From Fructobacillus parabroussonetiae (lineage in GTDB: Bacteria; Bacillota; Bacilli; Lactobacillales; Lactobacillaceae): a stretch of DNA of 64,000 bases. The position numbers were made by a program, and so were the translations under genes. The stretch lies in NCBI RefSeq assembly GCF_018437265.1, contig NZ_JAAMFL010000006.1:1-64000 (forward strand). The letters run 5' to 3'. The notes under the pieces were generated by a model that had not been told where the DNA came from, ran no database searches, and was given only the letters and a program-made list of their open reading frames with translations. Each line of letters opens with the position of its first letter. The first letter of the stretch is position 1. This document shows, in pieces, positions 1 to 8,568 of the stretch.

Positions 1-315
1 GTCTCCGACATTTTGGTTGAAGCATTGAAGCGACACCAAAAGCCGGCCTACTTACATACTGATATGGGAAGTGAATATACAAGTAGTGTATTTGAAAATC
101 TATTGGCGACCAATCATATCCGTCATTCATATTCCAAGAAGGGTCACCCCTATGATAATGCGAGAATTGAAGCCTTTCATTCAATTTTAAAAAGAGAACT
201 TATTTATCCGAACCAGTTTAAGAGTAAATTTGAGCTGGTTACGCGAATATCACGCTATATCCATCGATATAATCATGAACGGATTCATACCTATGAATCG
301 AACCTAGTGATGTAA
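1..315 (+). CDS. IS3-family transposase, C-terminal fragment (5' end outside window)
   Basis: The frame is open from base 1 and ends at a TAA at 313-315, so the N-terminus lies to the left of the window. The product matches the second half of an IS3-type DDE integrase domain. It has an HTDMGSEYTS block carrying the second catalytic Asp, the KKGHPYDNARIEAFHSILKRE block carrying the catalytic Glu, and a YNHERIHT block near the end. These are standard signatures of OrfB of IS3-family elements. The protein stops soon after YNHERIHT, slightly earlier than many family members, so it may or may not be full at the C-terminus. The gene lies at the right end of an element inserted into the surface-protein gene next door. 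Confidence 0.85.
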   Translation, partial: VSDILVEALKRHQKPAYLHTDMGSEYTSSVFENLLATNHIRHSYSKKGHPYDNARIEAFHSILKRELIYPNQFKSKFELVTRISRYIHRYNHERIHTYESNLVM

Positions 316-344
316 AAAAAGTGTCTAACTTATTGACATACGAG
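1..344 (+). mobile_element. Right end of an IS3-family insertion sequence
   Basis: The transposase stop at 315 is followed by about 30 bases without coding sense (aaaaaaagtgtctaactt and on). From about 345 the sequence becomes alignable with internal repeats of the surface-protein gene: caataatgct at 345-354 matches the repeat copy near 838-847. The element boundary is therefore near 344. The left end, its inverted repeat and the target duplication are outside the window, so the exact IS and duplication length cannot be given. Confidence 0.7.
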
Positions 345-2751
345 CAATAATGCTATTTTGAGTTTGGTCATCACGAGCACCGTTGACACCATCCGCATTG
401 GTTGCACCGTCGATGGCGTCATCCATTTCCTTTTGGGCTGCTTTTACCTTACCTTCTGCAGCGGACTTTTCGGCATCAGTCATATCGTTATTATTTGCGA
501 TATCCGAAAGCTTCTGATTAGCCTTACCATCGACTGCGGCTTTGGCATTCTTCTTTTGCGTATCTAAATCAGTACCATGCGCCTGTGAATCAGTAATGGT
601 CTTTTCAGCACCATTCAACAGATCAACGACAGACTGGGCAGTTTTGGCATCCGTGATGTTTTGTTCAGCTTTCGCAATTGCCTGATCCAGATTGTCCTTC
701 CGAGTTTTCTTTTCAGAAGCCGTTAAGGTTGCGTCGTTATCAATCTCGTCTTCTGCATTCTTCTTATCAGTATCAAGCTGTGAAATGGCATTCTTGATTC
801 GATCTTGCAGACTCTCTGATGCTTGGTTGGCGTTATCAATAATGCCATTTTGAGTTTGGTCATCACGAGCATTGTTGACACCATCCGCATTCGTTGCATT
901 ATCAATGGCGTCATCCATTGCCTTTTGTGCTGCTTCTACCTTACTTTTAGCAGTGGCCTTCTCATCATTCGTCATATCGTTATTATTATCGATATCCGAA
1001 AGCTTCTGGTTGGCCTTACCATCGACTGCGGCTTTGGCATTCTTCTTTTGCGTATTCAAATCAGTACCAGGTACGTAAAGCGAATCCATCGACTTTTTGG
1101 TATCGCGATATTTGTTGATATCATCAGCGGTTGTAGCGTCATCGATTTCTTTTTGAATATCGGCGATCGCTTGATTGACAGCTTTTGTTTGATTATCCTT
1201 TTCGGTTTGAGTCAGCGTATTATCAGCGGCAATCTTTTTCTTAAGTTCTTCACCATAATCCGCTACTGACCGCTTGGCGTCGCTCTTTTGCTTGTTAAGA
1301 TCGCCATGGGCCTGGCTGTTAGTAATGACCGTTTCAGCAGCAGCCAAAGCATCAACAACCTGTTGCGCCTTTGTTGCGCTAGCAATCGTTCCTTCAGCTT
1401 TTGTAACGGCCTCATCAATAGCATTCTTTCGGTTTGTCTTTTCACCAGACGTTAAGGTTGGATCACCGTCTAATTCACTCTCAGCGGCCTTCTTATCAGC
1501 TTCAAGCTTTGCCTTTGCTTCCGCTTGACGTTGTTCCAAAGTCTCGGCCGCCTTGTTCGCATTGTCAATAATGCCATTTTGAGTAGCATCATCACGGGAA
1601 CTATTGACACCATCGGCATTGGTTGCATTCGTAATGTTTGTGTCCATCGTCGATTGAGCATCCGTGACCTTTTTAAGGGCAGCGGCTTGCTCGGCATCTG
1701 TCATATCGTTATTTGCCTTAATGGCAGCGATCTGTGCATTCGCCTTATCGTCAACAATTTTTTGAGCAGCGGCTTTTTGCTTGTCTAAATCAACTCCAGC
1801 TGTATGCGCACCGTCAATCTTTGGAATGTAACTCTGTTCGATGGAGTCGATTGTTGCCGTATCAATCTCATAGTCCATCTTACCTTGGGCTTCGGTCAGC
1901 ATTGGTGGAATCAATGCCTTTTGAGTGGTCTTTTCAGCAGTTGTCAAAGTCGGATCTGAATCAATGGCATTATCGATTTTTGTCTGTTCTGCCTTCAGCA
2001 GATCCATCATTTTGGTGGTTTCATCCTGAGCGGCCTTAACCTTTTCTTGTCCGTTGTTAATGTCACCATTCAATGAGTCCGTTGTCTTCGTTTGCACTTT
2101 AGCAGTCATCAATTGACTGTGAGGATTACCATCACTACCCGGCATATTTGAGTTCGCAGTAAATTGAATCCCAACTTGGTTGTAACTTGTGTCTAAGTCC
2201 GTTGTTGGAATATAGGCCCACTGTTTCTCCAATGGATACTGATACTGGAAAGTTTTAGTCGATCCATTACTTGCATAACCGTAGAATGAGTTACGAGTCC
2301 CCATTGATTGACCAGCTAACTGTGTGGTTCCAATAGCAATCGTAATATAAGGGTTTCCATTTGAATCTGCCCGCGCATAAGCCTGAACGATTCCAAAATT
2401 AACCCACTGGCTCTTAGCATCGTTCGTAACGAATTGGTTCACAGGTCCAATATTGACCCACTTTCCAACCGTTGCCTCACGTTTATTAGCAAAGGTAATC
2501 GCACTCGGATCCGAGTAGGTCTGATAACCATTGTTAAAGCGCGCAGGATTTGTTCCATTGTCTGTTGAATCATCCGCATTTACTGACAGCATCTCCGTAA
2601 TGGGTGCCAAGTGGAAGACATCATGATAAATTGACGTGGCTGCACCACTACCAATGGCTGCCATGATGGCAAAGGATGCGACAGCGGCGAAGAACCACTG
2701 CTTACCAGCCTTGTACATTTTGTAGTGTTCTTTAATTAATTGATTCTGCAT
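325..2751 (-). CDS. KxYKxGKxW-signal surface protein with DUF1542-like repeats, 3'-truncated by an IS
   Basis: A large exported protein, 808 residues as it stands. The start at 2751 is chosen because GGAGGG lies 9 bases upstream; the frame stays open further up but without such a site. The N-terminus carries KMYKAGKQW, the KxYKxGKxW signal motif of proteins exported by the accessory Sec system in lactic acid bacteria, followed by a hydrophobic segment (about residues 20-40). Residues 50-230 form a non-repeated domain. The rest is Ala/Lys/Asp-rich, helical, roughly 75-85-residue modules resembling DUF1542 repeats, with recurring DMTDAEK, DPTLTxxEK and NADGVN blocks. The last authentic residues are QTQNSII; the final ARMSIS comes from IS sequence, so any LPxTG anchor has been lost. 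The product would probably be released rather than wall-anchored. The gtfA-asp3 operon at 40.6-47.2 kb is the likely machinery for its export. Confidence 0.8.
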   Translation of the reverse strand: MQNQLIKEHYKMYKAGKQWFFAAVASFAIMAAIGSGAATSIYHDVFHLAPITEMLSVNADDSTDNGTNPARFNNGYQTYSDPSAITFANKREATVGKWVNIGPVNQFVTNDAKSQWVNFGIVQAYARADSNGNPYITIAIGTTQLAGQSMGTRNSFYGYASNGSTKTFQYQYPLEKQWAYIPTTDLDTSYNQVGIQFTANSNMPGSDGNPHSQLMTAKVQTKTTDSLNGDINNGQEKVKAAQDETTKMMDLLKAEQTKIDNAIDSDPTLTTAEKTTQKALIPPMLTEAQGKMDYEIDTATIDSIEQSYIPKIDGAHTAGVDLDKQKAAAQKIVDDKANAQIAAIKANNDMTDAEQAAALKKVTDAQSTMDTNITNATNADGVNSSRDDATQNGIIDNANKAAETLEQRQAEAKAKLEADKKAAESELDGDPTLTSGEKTNRKNAIDEAVTKAEGTIASATKAQQVVDALAAAETVITNSQAHGDLNKQKSDAKRSVADYGEELKKKIAADNTLTQTEKDNQTKAVNQAIADIQKEIDDATTADDINKYRDTKKSMDSLYVPGTDLNTQKKNAKAAVDGKANQKLSDIDNNNDMTNDEKATAKSKVEAAQKAMDDAIDNATNADGVNNARDDQTQNGIIDNANQASESLQDRIKNAISQLDTDKKNAEDEIDNDATLTASEKKTRKDNLDQAIAKAEQNITDAKTAQSVVDLLNGAEKTITDSQAHGTDLDTQKKNAKAAVDGKANQKLSDIANNNDMTDAEKSAAEGKVKAAQKEMDDAIDGATNADGVNGARDDQTQNSIIARMSIS
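345..1800 (-). repeat. Long direct repeats encoding DUF1542-like modules
   Basis: The block starting near 347 recurs near 841 (spacing about 494 bases) with very high identity over some 230 bases, including the stretch coding for AAVDGKANQKLSD. A more diverged copy starts near 1568. Each block encodes one helical module of the surface protein. Near-identical copies allow slippage or recombination and so variation in module number. Confidence 0.75.
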
Positions 2752-2866
2752 AAGAAGATCCCTCCGGAAACTCTCTTTTGAACTTACTCTGATTCTATTG
2801 AAACTCTTGAAAAATAAAATACAAATAATACACAATTTAGAAACTTTACCTATCGAAGCGACAATT

Positions 2867-2895
2867 AATTTAAACAAAGCTGACGTTTTAGTCAA
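2867..2895 (-). promoter_or_regulatory. Candidate promoter of the surface-protein gene; rest of 2752-3137
   Basis: On the minus strand TTGACT (2895-2890) and TAAATT (2872-2867) are separated by 17 bases. This would give a leader of about 110 bases before the start at 2751. The remaining intergenic sequence between 2896 and 3095 is AT-rich, with no other gene that I can support. Confidence 0.5.
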
Positions 2896-3095
2896 ACGGC
2901 ACAACCATGATGATAGGCCAGAATTAAAAAAGGCCTAAAGGCGCCCTGTATTCTAATTCAGTTTACCTTCATTCCATCAATAGCTTTTCCTAAATTAGAG
3001 TGAACAGAAAATCAATAAAATAGAATCGCCAATTAATAGGAAGTAATCGTTACAAAATCTTAACTTTTATTCATTAATTATTGATAAAAACAAAG

Positions 3096-3127
3096 AAAAA
3101 AAGCCGACGCTTCCGCGTCGACTTTTT
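3096..3127 (-). terminator. Rho-independent terminator of the first 2HCT gene
   Basis: Minus-strand hairpin with arms GTCGACGC and GCGTCGGC around a GGAA loop, followed by a T-run. It lies just downstream of the stop at 3138. Confidence 0.85.
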
Positions 3128-3137
3128 AAAAATGATT

Positions 3138-4445
3138 TTACAAAATCGTGATTAACAAACCACCCAAGATCAGGATGATGGCACCACCGATTCGGTTACC
3201 CATTTGGGCAAAGGCGATCAAGCCCATTCGGTTTGATGCTGACAAAACAGCAACGTTACCAGTTCCACCCATTGAGTTGTTGATCATACCACCGGCGATG
3301 GCTGATTCAACAGGATAAAGTCCGAAGAGCTTACCCAAGAACCCACCAGCGATTCCGATCGTAATAACCGAAACGAATGAGCAAAGAACCAATTGCCAAG
3401 TAACCGTTTGGAGCAACTTGTTCATGTCAACAAGGGCCAAACCGATACCAGCCAACAAGGCAGGTGTCGTTGCGTACGTAATCATGTTACCGAACATGGC
3501 AGCTGATTCTTCGTAGAACTTTGGTACCAAGTTGAATCCCTTGGCCAAGATAACCAAAAGGATCATGAAGGCAAAGGCGTTAATCTTTGGAACGAAGTGG
3601 TAGAGCACGTTTCCCATCATGTAGAAGGAAAGGGCAACCATCATACCGTTCATCAATTGACGGTTGTTAATTTCTGGCAAAGTCGTCTTCTTGATTTCCA
3701 TGCCATCCGTTGCCTTCAACAATTCACCTTGACCGTTCATCTTTGACTTAGTCGTGAACTTAACCAAAAGTGATGAACCGATGATGGCCAACAAGTTGGC
3801 AATCACAACGGCTGGGAAGAGTTGGTTCAAGATGTCACCAGCTGACTGGTGCAAGGCACCGGCATAAGAAGCTGAAAGTGGCACGATTCCGGCACCAATT
3901 CCACCGGCCATCATTGGGAATGAGATGTACAAAGCGGCGTGCTTAAAGTCGTAGCCTAATCCCATACCAACCAATGACGTCACGATGAAGGCGATGATCA
4001 TTGCACCAAAGGCAACTGGCAAGAAACGCACAGCTGACTTCAAGAGCAAGTCGCGGTCCATCTTCAAGATGGCTGAACAGATCAAAGCCACGATGTAGAA
4101 TTCCAAAAAGTTGTTATCTGAGATAAAAGTCTTAATGTTTGCAACGGCCGAGTGAGGGACAAGACCCATTGCAGTGAAGGCTGATCCAGCAACAACGGCC
4201 AACGCAGACCCACCACCAAGGTAGGACTTCAAAATTGGCGTGTTGTTTCCAACGAAGAAGAAAACTCCTCCGAGAATAACGAGGGCAAACAAAGCCCCAC
4301 CCATGTTTTTAGGCATGGCGTTCAGGCCCAAGACGGCAACCAAGAGAAGCAGCATCAAGATAAAGGCTACTCCACCGATGTGTGTCACTTGAACTTTTTC
4401 TTCGATCTTTGCAAAAAGACCTTTTTCTGAAGTTTGTTCAGACAT
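3138..4445 (-). CDS. 2-hydroxycarboxylate (citrate/malate) transporter, 2HCT family
   Basis: A 435-residue secondary transporter of the 2HCT family (CitP/CitS/MleP), which exchanges or symports citrate, malate or lactate. About eleven hydrophobic segments are visible. The two family GGxG motifs are present: MMAGGIGAGIVPLS in the first half and NSMGGTGNVAVLS in the second. The conserved QMGNRIGGA near the C-terminus carries the substrate-binding Arg region. Length fits the family (about 440). AGGAG precedes the ATG. It is a paralogue of the next gene (4623-5936), which is closer to CitP; this copy reads somewhat differently around the second reentrant loop, so malate or another hydroxy-acid is possible. 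A -10 near 4489 and flanking terminators suggest it is transcribed alone. Confidence 0.92.
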   Translation of the reverse strand: MSEQTSEKGLFAKIEEKVQVTHIGGVAFILMLLLLVAVLGLNAMPKNMGGALFALVILGGVFFFVGNNTPILKSYLGGGSALAVVAGSAFTAMGLVPHSAVANIKTFISDNNFLEFYIVALICSAILKMDRDLLLKSAVRFLPVAFGAMIIAFIVTSLVGMGLGYDFKHAALYISFPMMAGGIGAGIVPLSASYAGALHQSAGDILNQLFPAVVIANLLAIIGSSLLVKFTTKSKMNGQGELLKATDGMEIKKTTLPEINNRQLMNGMMVALSFYMMGNVLYHFVPKINAFAFMILLVILAKGFNLVPKFYEESAAMFGNMITYATTPALLAGIGLALVDMNKLLQTVTWQLVLCSFVSVITIGIAGGFLGKLFGLYPVESAIAGGMINNSMGGTGNVAVLSASNRMGLIAFAQMGNRIGGAIILILGGLLITIL

Positions 4446-4488
4446 AATACACTCCTGTATATCGATTTCTTGTAATAAATACTAAGCT

Positions 4489-4494
4489 AGTATA
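4489..4494 (-). promoter_or_regulatory. Candidate -10 element for the first 2HCT gene
   Basis: TATACT on the minus strand, 44 bases before the start codon at 4445 and downstream of the preceding terminator. No convincing -35 is seen. Confidence 0.4.
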
Positions 4495-4557
4495 ACACCA
4501 GGGTCGCCTTTTTTTAAGGAACATTTTGTAATTTCTGTATGATTATTAATTTAAAGT

Positions 4558-4586
4558 AAAAAAGAGCCTTTTTAGCTCTTTTTTCT
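4558..4586 (-). terminator. Terminator between the two 2HCT genes
   Basis: AAAAAAGAGC and GCTCTTTTTT arms around a short loop form a symmetrical hairpin with T-runs on both strands. It ends the 4623-5936 transcript and separates the two transporter genes. Confidence 0.8.
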
Positions 4587-4622
4587 TCGACTTTTTAAAT
4601 TCTATTGAAAAATGCAAAGACC

Positions 4623-5936
4623 TTAGCCGCTGATTGACACCATGATACCCGCAACAACGAGGACAATGGCCCCACCGATTCGATTGCCCATCTGAGCAAA
4701 GGCAATCAGATTCATGCGATCAGCTGCCGATAAAACGGCAACGTTGCCCGTGCCACCCATCGATTGGTTGATCAACCCGGCCGTCACCGCCGACTCAATT
4801 GGATAAAGGCCAAAACGCTGCCCCAAGACAGCCCCAAGCCCCATCATCGAGCAAATCGAGACGAGTACGCACAGAACCAATTGCCAGGAGAGCGTCGAGA
4901 CCAAAGCCGAAAGATCGAGCAAAGTCAGTCCCACACCAGCCAAAATACCATGCGTCATCGTTTTCACGATCACCTGGCCAAATGAAACGGCCGCCTCTTC
5001 GTATTTGCCTGGTAACAGGCCAGAGGCCTTGACCACTACCGTTAGCAAGATCAAGAACGCGAAGGTGTTCACTGCTGGCAAGAGTCGGTGTAAACAAATC
5101 CCTAATAAATAGAGGGCAAAGGCAATCATCATTCCGATTAAGAGCTCTTCGGCAACCACTTGCTTGCCACTTTTCGTACTTGTCTCTTCCCCGCTTCGGT
5201 TTCGTAGCAACCGTCCCTGCCCGTTCCAGGCTGAGTGCTGGCTGTTTTTAACAAGCAAACCAGCGGCGATGATGGCCAGCAAGTTGGATAAGACCAGTGG
5301 CGGGAAGAGCTGCGAGAGCACTACCCCGGAGGGTTGTCCGAGTGCCCCACCATATATCGAAGACAGTGGGACGATACCGGCACCGACACCCCCGGCCATC
5401 ATTGGAAAAGTCACAAACAACGACGTGTGGTAAAAGCCAAGGCCAATCAACTGCCCGACCACACCGACAATCAAAACCGTCAAGAACATCGTTAAGAAGG
5501 CCACCGGCAAAAAGCGGACCGTTGCCTTCAAGACCAATTGCCGATCCATTTTAAAAATGGCCGAAACAATCAAGGACACGATGTAAAAAGCTAAAAAGTT
5601 ACTGGTCGTCAGAAAGGTTTTAATTGACGAAAGCATTGGCTGTCGTACCCAACCAAGGCTAGCCAACAGGGCGGCGCCAACCGTTGCGAAGACGGACCCA
5701 CCACCCAAGTAACTGCGAACAATTGGCAGGTGACTACCTAAGTAATAAAGCGCCCCACCCAAACTCACCAATGTAAACAAAACGCCAACCATGTTTTTGG
5801 GTAACCAATTGAGGGCGGCCATGGCGATCATCAAGCAAAAGAGCAAAATGAAGGCCAGAAGTCCGAAGCCGTCAATTGAGAGAGCTGCCCCCTTTTTTAA
5901 CCAGACGCCGATTTGTTTCGAAAATTGCCGTGTCAT
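4623..5936 (-). CDS. citP: CitP-like citrate/2-hydroxycarboxylate transporter
   Basis: A second 2HCT-family transporter, 437 residues, expected to take up citrate in exchange for lactate or acetate. MMAGGVGAGIVPLS and QSMGGTGNVAVLS are the two GGxG reentrant-loop motifs, and RMNLIAFAQMGNRIGGA follows near the C-terminus. The stretch GQVIVKTMTHGILAGVGL closely resembles what I recall of Leuconostoc CitP, hence the symbol; this is family recollection, not a search. GAGGATCGATT precedes the ATG at 5936. It lies 66 bases after the hydrolase gene with its own extended -10 and its own terminator. Together with the lyase genes downstream of citI it completes a citrate fermentation locus. Confidence 0.85.
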   Translation of the reverse strand: MTRQFSKQIGVWLKKGAALSIDGFGLLAFILLFCLMIAMAALNWLPKNMVGVLFTLVSLGGALYYLGSHLPIVRSYLGGGSVFATVGAALLASLGWVRQPMLSSIKTFLTTSNFLAFYIVSLIVSAIFKMDRQLVLKATVRFLPVAFLTMFLTVLIVGVVGQLIGLGFYHTSLFVTFPMMAGGVGAGIVPLSSIYGGALGQPSGVVLSQLFPPLVLSNLLAIIAAGLLVKNSQHSAWNGQGRLLRNRSGEETSTKSGKQVVAEELLIGMMIAFALYLLGICLHRLLPAVNTFAFLILLTVVVKASGLLPGKYEEAAVSFGQVIVKTMTHGILAGVGLTLLDLSALVSTLSWQLVLCVLVSICSMMGLGAVLGQRFGLYPIESAVTAGLINQSMGGTGNVAVLSAADRMNLIAFAQMGNRIGGAIVLVVAGIMVSISG

Positions 5937-5978
5937 AATCGATCCTCACTTATGTCTAAAGAATATTTTCACAAGTGT

Positions 5979-5987
5979 ATTATAACA
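5979..5987 (-). promoter_or_regulatory. Candidate extended -10 promoter for citP
   Basis: TGTTATAAT on the minus strand (TG-n-TATAAT), 42 bases before the citP start, in the gap after the hydrolase gene. Confidence 0.5.
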
Positions 5988-6002
5988 GGCAATGACCTTA
6001 AT

Positions 6003-6791
6003 TTAATCGATGAAGCTATGAAGAATCGTGTTAAAGTCCGCTGGCTTCTCGAGATGTGGCAAATGCCCTGTCCCAGAAAGAACAACGACTCGGCTCTGTG
6101 CTGGAAAAAGTGGTCGGACTGTCTCGATATAGTTCGGCTTCCAAAGGGGCGACTGCTCCCCCGCCACAAAGAGAAGTGGGCGGCTGCATGCCTGCAGATT
6201 CTCCCGCCAGTCCGCAAGTAAGTGGTCTTCTAATAGTGGAAAGACCAAATCAAAGTTGAAGGGGTGGGCCTCCTTTTCGACTCGCAGCGCATCCTTAAAT
6301 TGCTGCGAAACCGCTGCCACCGTCAATTTCTGGTGAAAAAAGCTTTTAGACAATACCGGAAAAGTCGTCCAGTTTAGCCCACGAATTCCCCCGTCCCAAA
6401 GCGAATCATTCAAGAGCTTGGGCGATTCATCAATCAGCACGACTTTGTCCAAGGCCTCCTCGCCAAAGAGCGACAGGTAAGCCCAAATGACGGAAGCGCC
6501 CATCGAATGACCAATCAGCAGGACTTGATCCAAGTCGAGCAGGTCGAAAAGTTCAGCCAAATCGGCTGCCAAGCGGCTAATGCGCAGATTTTTAGCCGTT
6601 CGAGCCGACCGGCCATGGGAACGCCAATCCATCGTCACCACTCGGTAGCCAGCTTCTTGCAGATCATCAATTTGATACTGCCACTCCGCTTGCATACCTG
6701 AAAAGCCCGAAAGTAAAACGGCCGTCTGCCCCTTTCCGGGTCGGTCTTGATAGTTCAGCGAAACACCGTCGCTACTTTTAAAAAAGGCCAT
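6003..6791 (-). CDS. Alpha/beta-fold hydrolase
   Basis: A 262-residue cytosolic alpha/beta hydrolase of the esterase/lipase-like group. The nucleophile elbow is GHSMG with Ser96. An SGFSG oxyanion region is near residue 28. The catalytic His is probably His243 in GTGHLPHLEKP. The acid is less clear, probably near GEQSP at 211-215. No signal peptide is seen. It sits between citXG (65 bases upstream) and citP, so it may be cotranscribed with citXG. Such a gene is not a standard part of citrate clusters and its substrate cannot be told from sequence. Confidence 0.88.
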   Translation of the reverse strand: MAFFKSSDGVSLNYQDRPGKGQTAVLLSGFSGMQAEWQYQIDDLQEAGYRVVTMDWRSHGRSARTAKNLRISRLAADLAELFDLLDLDQVLLIGHSMGASVIWAYLSLFGEEALDKVVLIDESPKLLNDSLWDGGIRGLNWTTFPVLSKSFFHQKLTVAAVSQQFKDALRVEKEAHPFNFDLVFPLLEDHLLADWRENLQACSRPLLFVAGEQSPLWKPNYIETVRPLFPAQSRVVVLSGTGHLPHLEKPADFNTILHSFID

Positions 6792-6856
6792 GAAAACTCC
6801 TTCTTCCTTTTTGCTTCAATTGCCGGCGTGCCGCTTTCTACTTAGCCGCTAGCCGC

Positions 6857-8287
6857 TTACAGCAGACCCGTCAACCGTCCAAGAAAAGCCGTCAACACCA
6901 AATAGTCTGCCGCGCCACCCATTGATAGATTCCGAGCGACAAATGTCTGATCCAGTTCCTTCAAGTAGCGCATCCCCGCCTCCGTATTGGCACCACCAAG
7001 GCGGTTGAACTGTGCGACCCAGTCGGCCAGTTCGGCCGTGACTTTTGGATCCCCGGCCCGCTTGACCAAAGTCGAATCCACAATCGAGCCTGACAGCGCC
7101 ATGAACGTGTTTAACAAGCGCTCATTGCGGCTCCCCCGACTCTCTCGCAGCGTTTTCAACCCAACGGTTGCCAATGGCTGCAAGCCATTGACGACTTCGC
7201 CACGCACACCGGTCAACTGAAAGTCTCGGTATTGCTGCTCGCCGGCAGTGAGTGCGCGATTGCCCTGGCTATCTGCCTGGGCGACTGTTTTAGCCAGTTC
7301 ATCATCCAAGAGTTGGCTAGTCATTTGACTAACCACCGATTGAACAAAGGACAGACTCGGGCTCTGCTGATTGCGGCTGGCATAGCCATAGGCTGCAATC
7401 AAGATGCCCAGCGTAAAGATCGTTCCCTTGTGGGTGTTCACGCCATTTGTCGCCAAATACATCAGTTCCTCTGCTCGTCGACCACTTGGGCGAATGGCCG
7501 TCAGTAAATGACTTAATTGAGAACCACGAAAGTGACGGCCAGCATCGAGGCAGAGGCCGAAGTAATTTTCCAGAGCAAGGGAAGAATCGATGAAATCATA
7601 AACGTCCATGTCCGCATGGGCGCCGGTCGAAAGCGGATCGACGAGGCCGGGCTTCGGTGCTGTCACCGCCTCGGCCAGGCAGGCAAAGGTCGCCGCCTTC
7701 TTGACCATTTCCTCGTTCCAGGCTGGAATCACTGGATCAATGACAAAGTATTCTTCATAAATCCGGTTGACCGCCTCTTGGACCGCCGCCAAATCATGTC
7801 GCCTAGCCTTGGCACAGGCTTTGGCATCGTCATCGCAGACCAAACAGGTCCGCGGGGCAAAGCCGAGTTCCCGCCGCGATAATTGATAATCAGGTGCTGT
7901 CTTGGCCATGGTGTCGATATCAAAGAGCCGACCCATAAAGAACTGTTCTTCAAAGGCGATCGCCTTCTTCTTGATTGCCGTCAGATCACCAGTGACAACC
8001 AAAAAGCCTTCGGGACCTGTTGGCCGTTTGGAAAAGACCTCGAGATGACGGATTTCCCAGGTCGAGAGTTCGGCCAAGAATAGCTGCCAACCCGCTTGAA
8101 ACAGCTGTTGAATGGCCGGCGAATTCTTAATTGCGCCCGGCATGTTCAATTTGACAGCGACCACGGTCTCTTCTTTAAAAGTCGCCTCGAGCTTTTCTTG
8201 TTTGGCCACCCGCCACTCCCGGTTTTCAAGCACCGCTTCGAGGCTGACGGCCCGGCCATTTTTAAATACATCAACGCGTTCACTCAT
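6857..8287 (-). CDS. citXG: CitXG: fused apo-citrate-lyase transferase and triphosphoribosyl-dephospho-CoA synthase
   Basis: A 476-residue fusion. Residues 1-180 match CitX, which transfers the phosphoribosyl-dephospho-CoA prosthetic group to CitD; visible motifs are VKLNMPGA, GRLFDIDT and CLVCDDDAKACAKARRH. Residues 190-476 match CitG, which makes 2'-(5''-triphosphoribosyl)-3'-dephospho-CoA from dephospho-CoA and ATP; motifs include APKPGLVDPLSTGAHADMD and the NTHKGTIFTLG region. Such CitXG fusions are known in Leuconostoc-type bacteria. The gene is split from citF by a terminator and about 280 bases, and has its own extended -10 at 8321. Expression could therefore be uncoupled from the lyase subunits. 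Confidence 0.93.
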   Translation of the reverse strand: MSERVDVFKNGRAVSLEAVLENREWRVAKQEKLEATFKEETVVAVKLNMPGAIKNSPAIQQLFQAGWQLFLAELSTWEIRHLEVFSKRPTGPEGFLVVTGDLTAIKKKAIAFEEQFFMGRLFDIDTMAKTAPDYQLSRRELGFAPRTCLVCDDDAKACAKARRHDLAAVQEAVNRIYEEYFVIDPVIPAWNEEMVKKAATFACLAEAVTAPKPGLVDPLSTGAHADMDVYDFIDSSLALENYFGLCLDAGRHFRGSQLSHLLTAIRPSGRRAEELMYLATNGVNTHKGTIFTLGILIAAYGYASRNQQSPSLSFVQSVVSQMTSQLLDDELAKTVAQADSQGNRALTAGEQQYRDFQLTGVRGEVVNGLQPLATVGLKTLRESRGSRNERLLNTFMALSGSIVDSTLVKRAGDPKVTAELADWVAQFNRLGGANTEAGMRYLKELDQTFVARNLSMGGAADYLVLTAFLGRLTGLL

Positions 8288-8320
8288 CTACAAAAACCTC
8301 AACTAGCATGGATATGTTCT

Positions 8321-8329
8321 AATATAGCA
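8321..8329 (-). promoter_or_regulatory. Candidate extended -10 promoter of citXG
   Basis: TGCTATATT on the minus strand, 34 bases upstream of the citXG start. GAGG precedes the start codon. The rest of 8330-8524 shows no supportable gene. Confidence 0.45.
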
Positions 8330-8524
8330 GAAGCCAGGCAGATTTGCCCAGCAATCAAAAAAGGTCAAGGAGGCCAAGATTGGGCCCTACCACTTTCCTA
8401 TTACAGCCCAACCATGGTCGACAGCCAAAGTTTTACTCACCTGTCAGCCAAAGGAAGCCAAAAGACGGTCGAACTCGACCAATCCATTCATCGATTAGGA
8501 AATCGTCGCGTTTTGGAAAGCAGA

Positions 8525-8553
8525 GAAAAAAAGCCGCCAAAAGGCGACTTTTT
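8525..8553 (-). terminator. Terminator after citF
   Basis: Minus-strand AAAAAGTCGCC-TTTT-GGCGGCTTTTTTT hairpin, 16 bases after the citF stop. It closes the mae-citCDEF operon. Confidence 0.88.
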
Positions 8554-8568
8554 AACGCTTGGTTCAGC

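Noticed and set aside
823-1269. Plus-strand open frames opposite the surface-protein repeats
   Set aside because: Their products repeat with the same period as the minus-strand modules, so they are shadows of the repeated gene.
345-1800. Regularly spaced repeats as a possible CRISPR array
   Set aside because: Repeats are long (over 200 bases), in frame and encode protein modules; no short repeat/spacer alternation.
2918-2955. Hairpin-like sequence with T-run upstream of the surface-protein gene
   Set aside because: The stem is only about three to four pairs; too weak to call a terminator, and it lies upstream of the proposed promoter.
5164-5554. Plus-strand frames of 85-89 codons opposite citP
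   Set aside because: No ribosome sites, and products are Pro/Ser/Arg-rich shadows of a conserved transporter gene.
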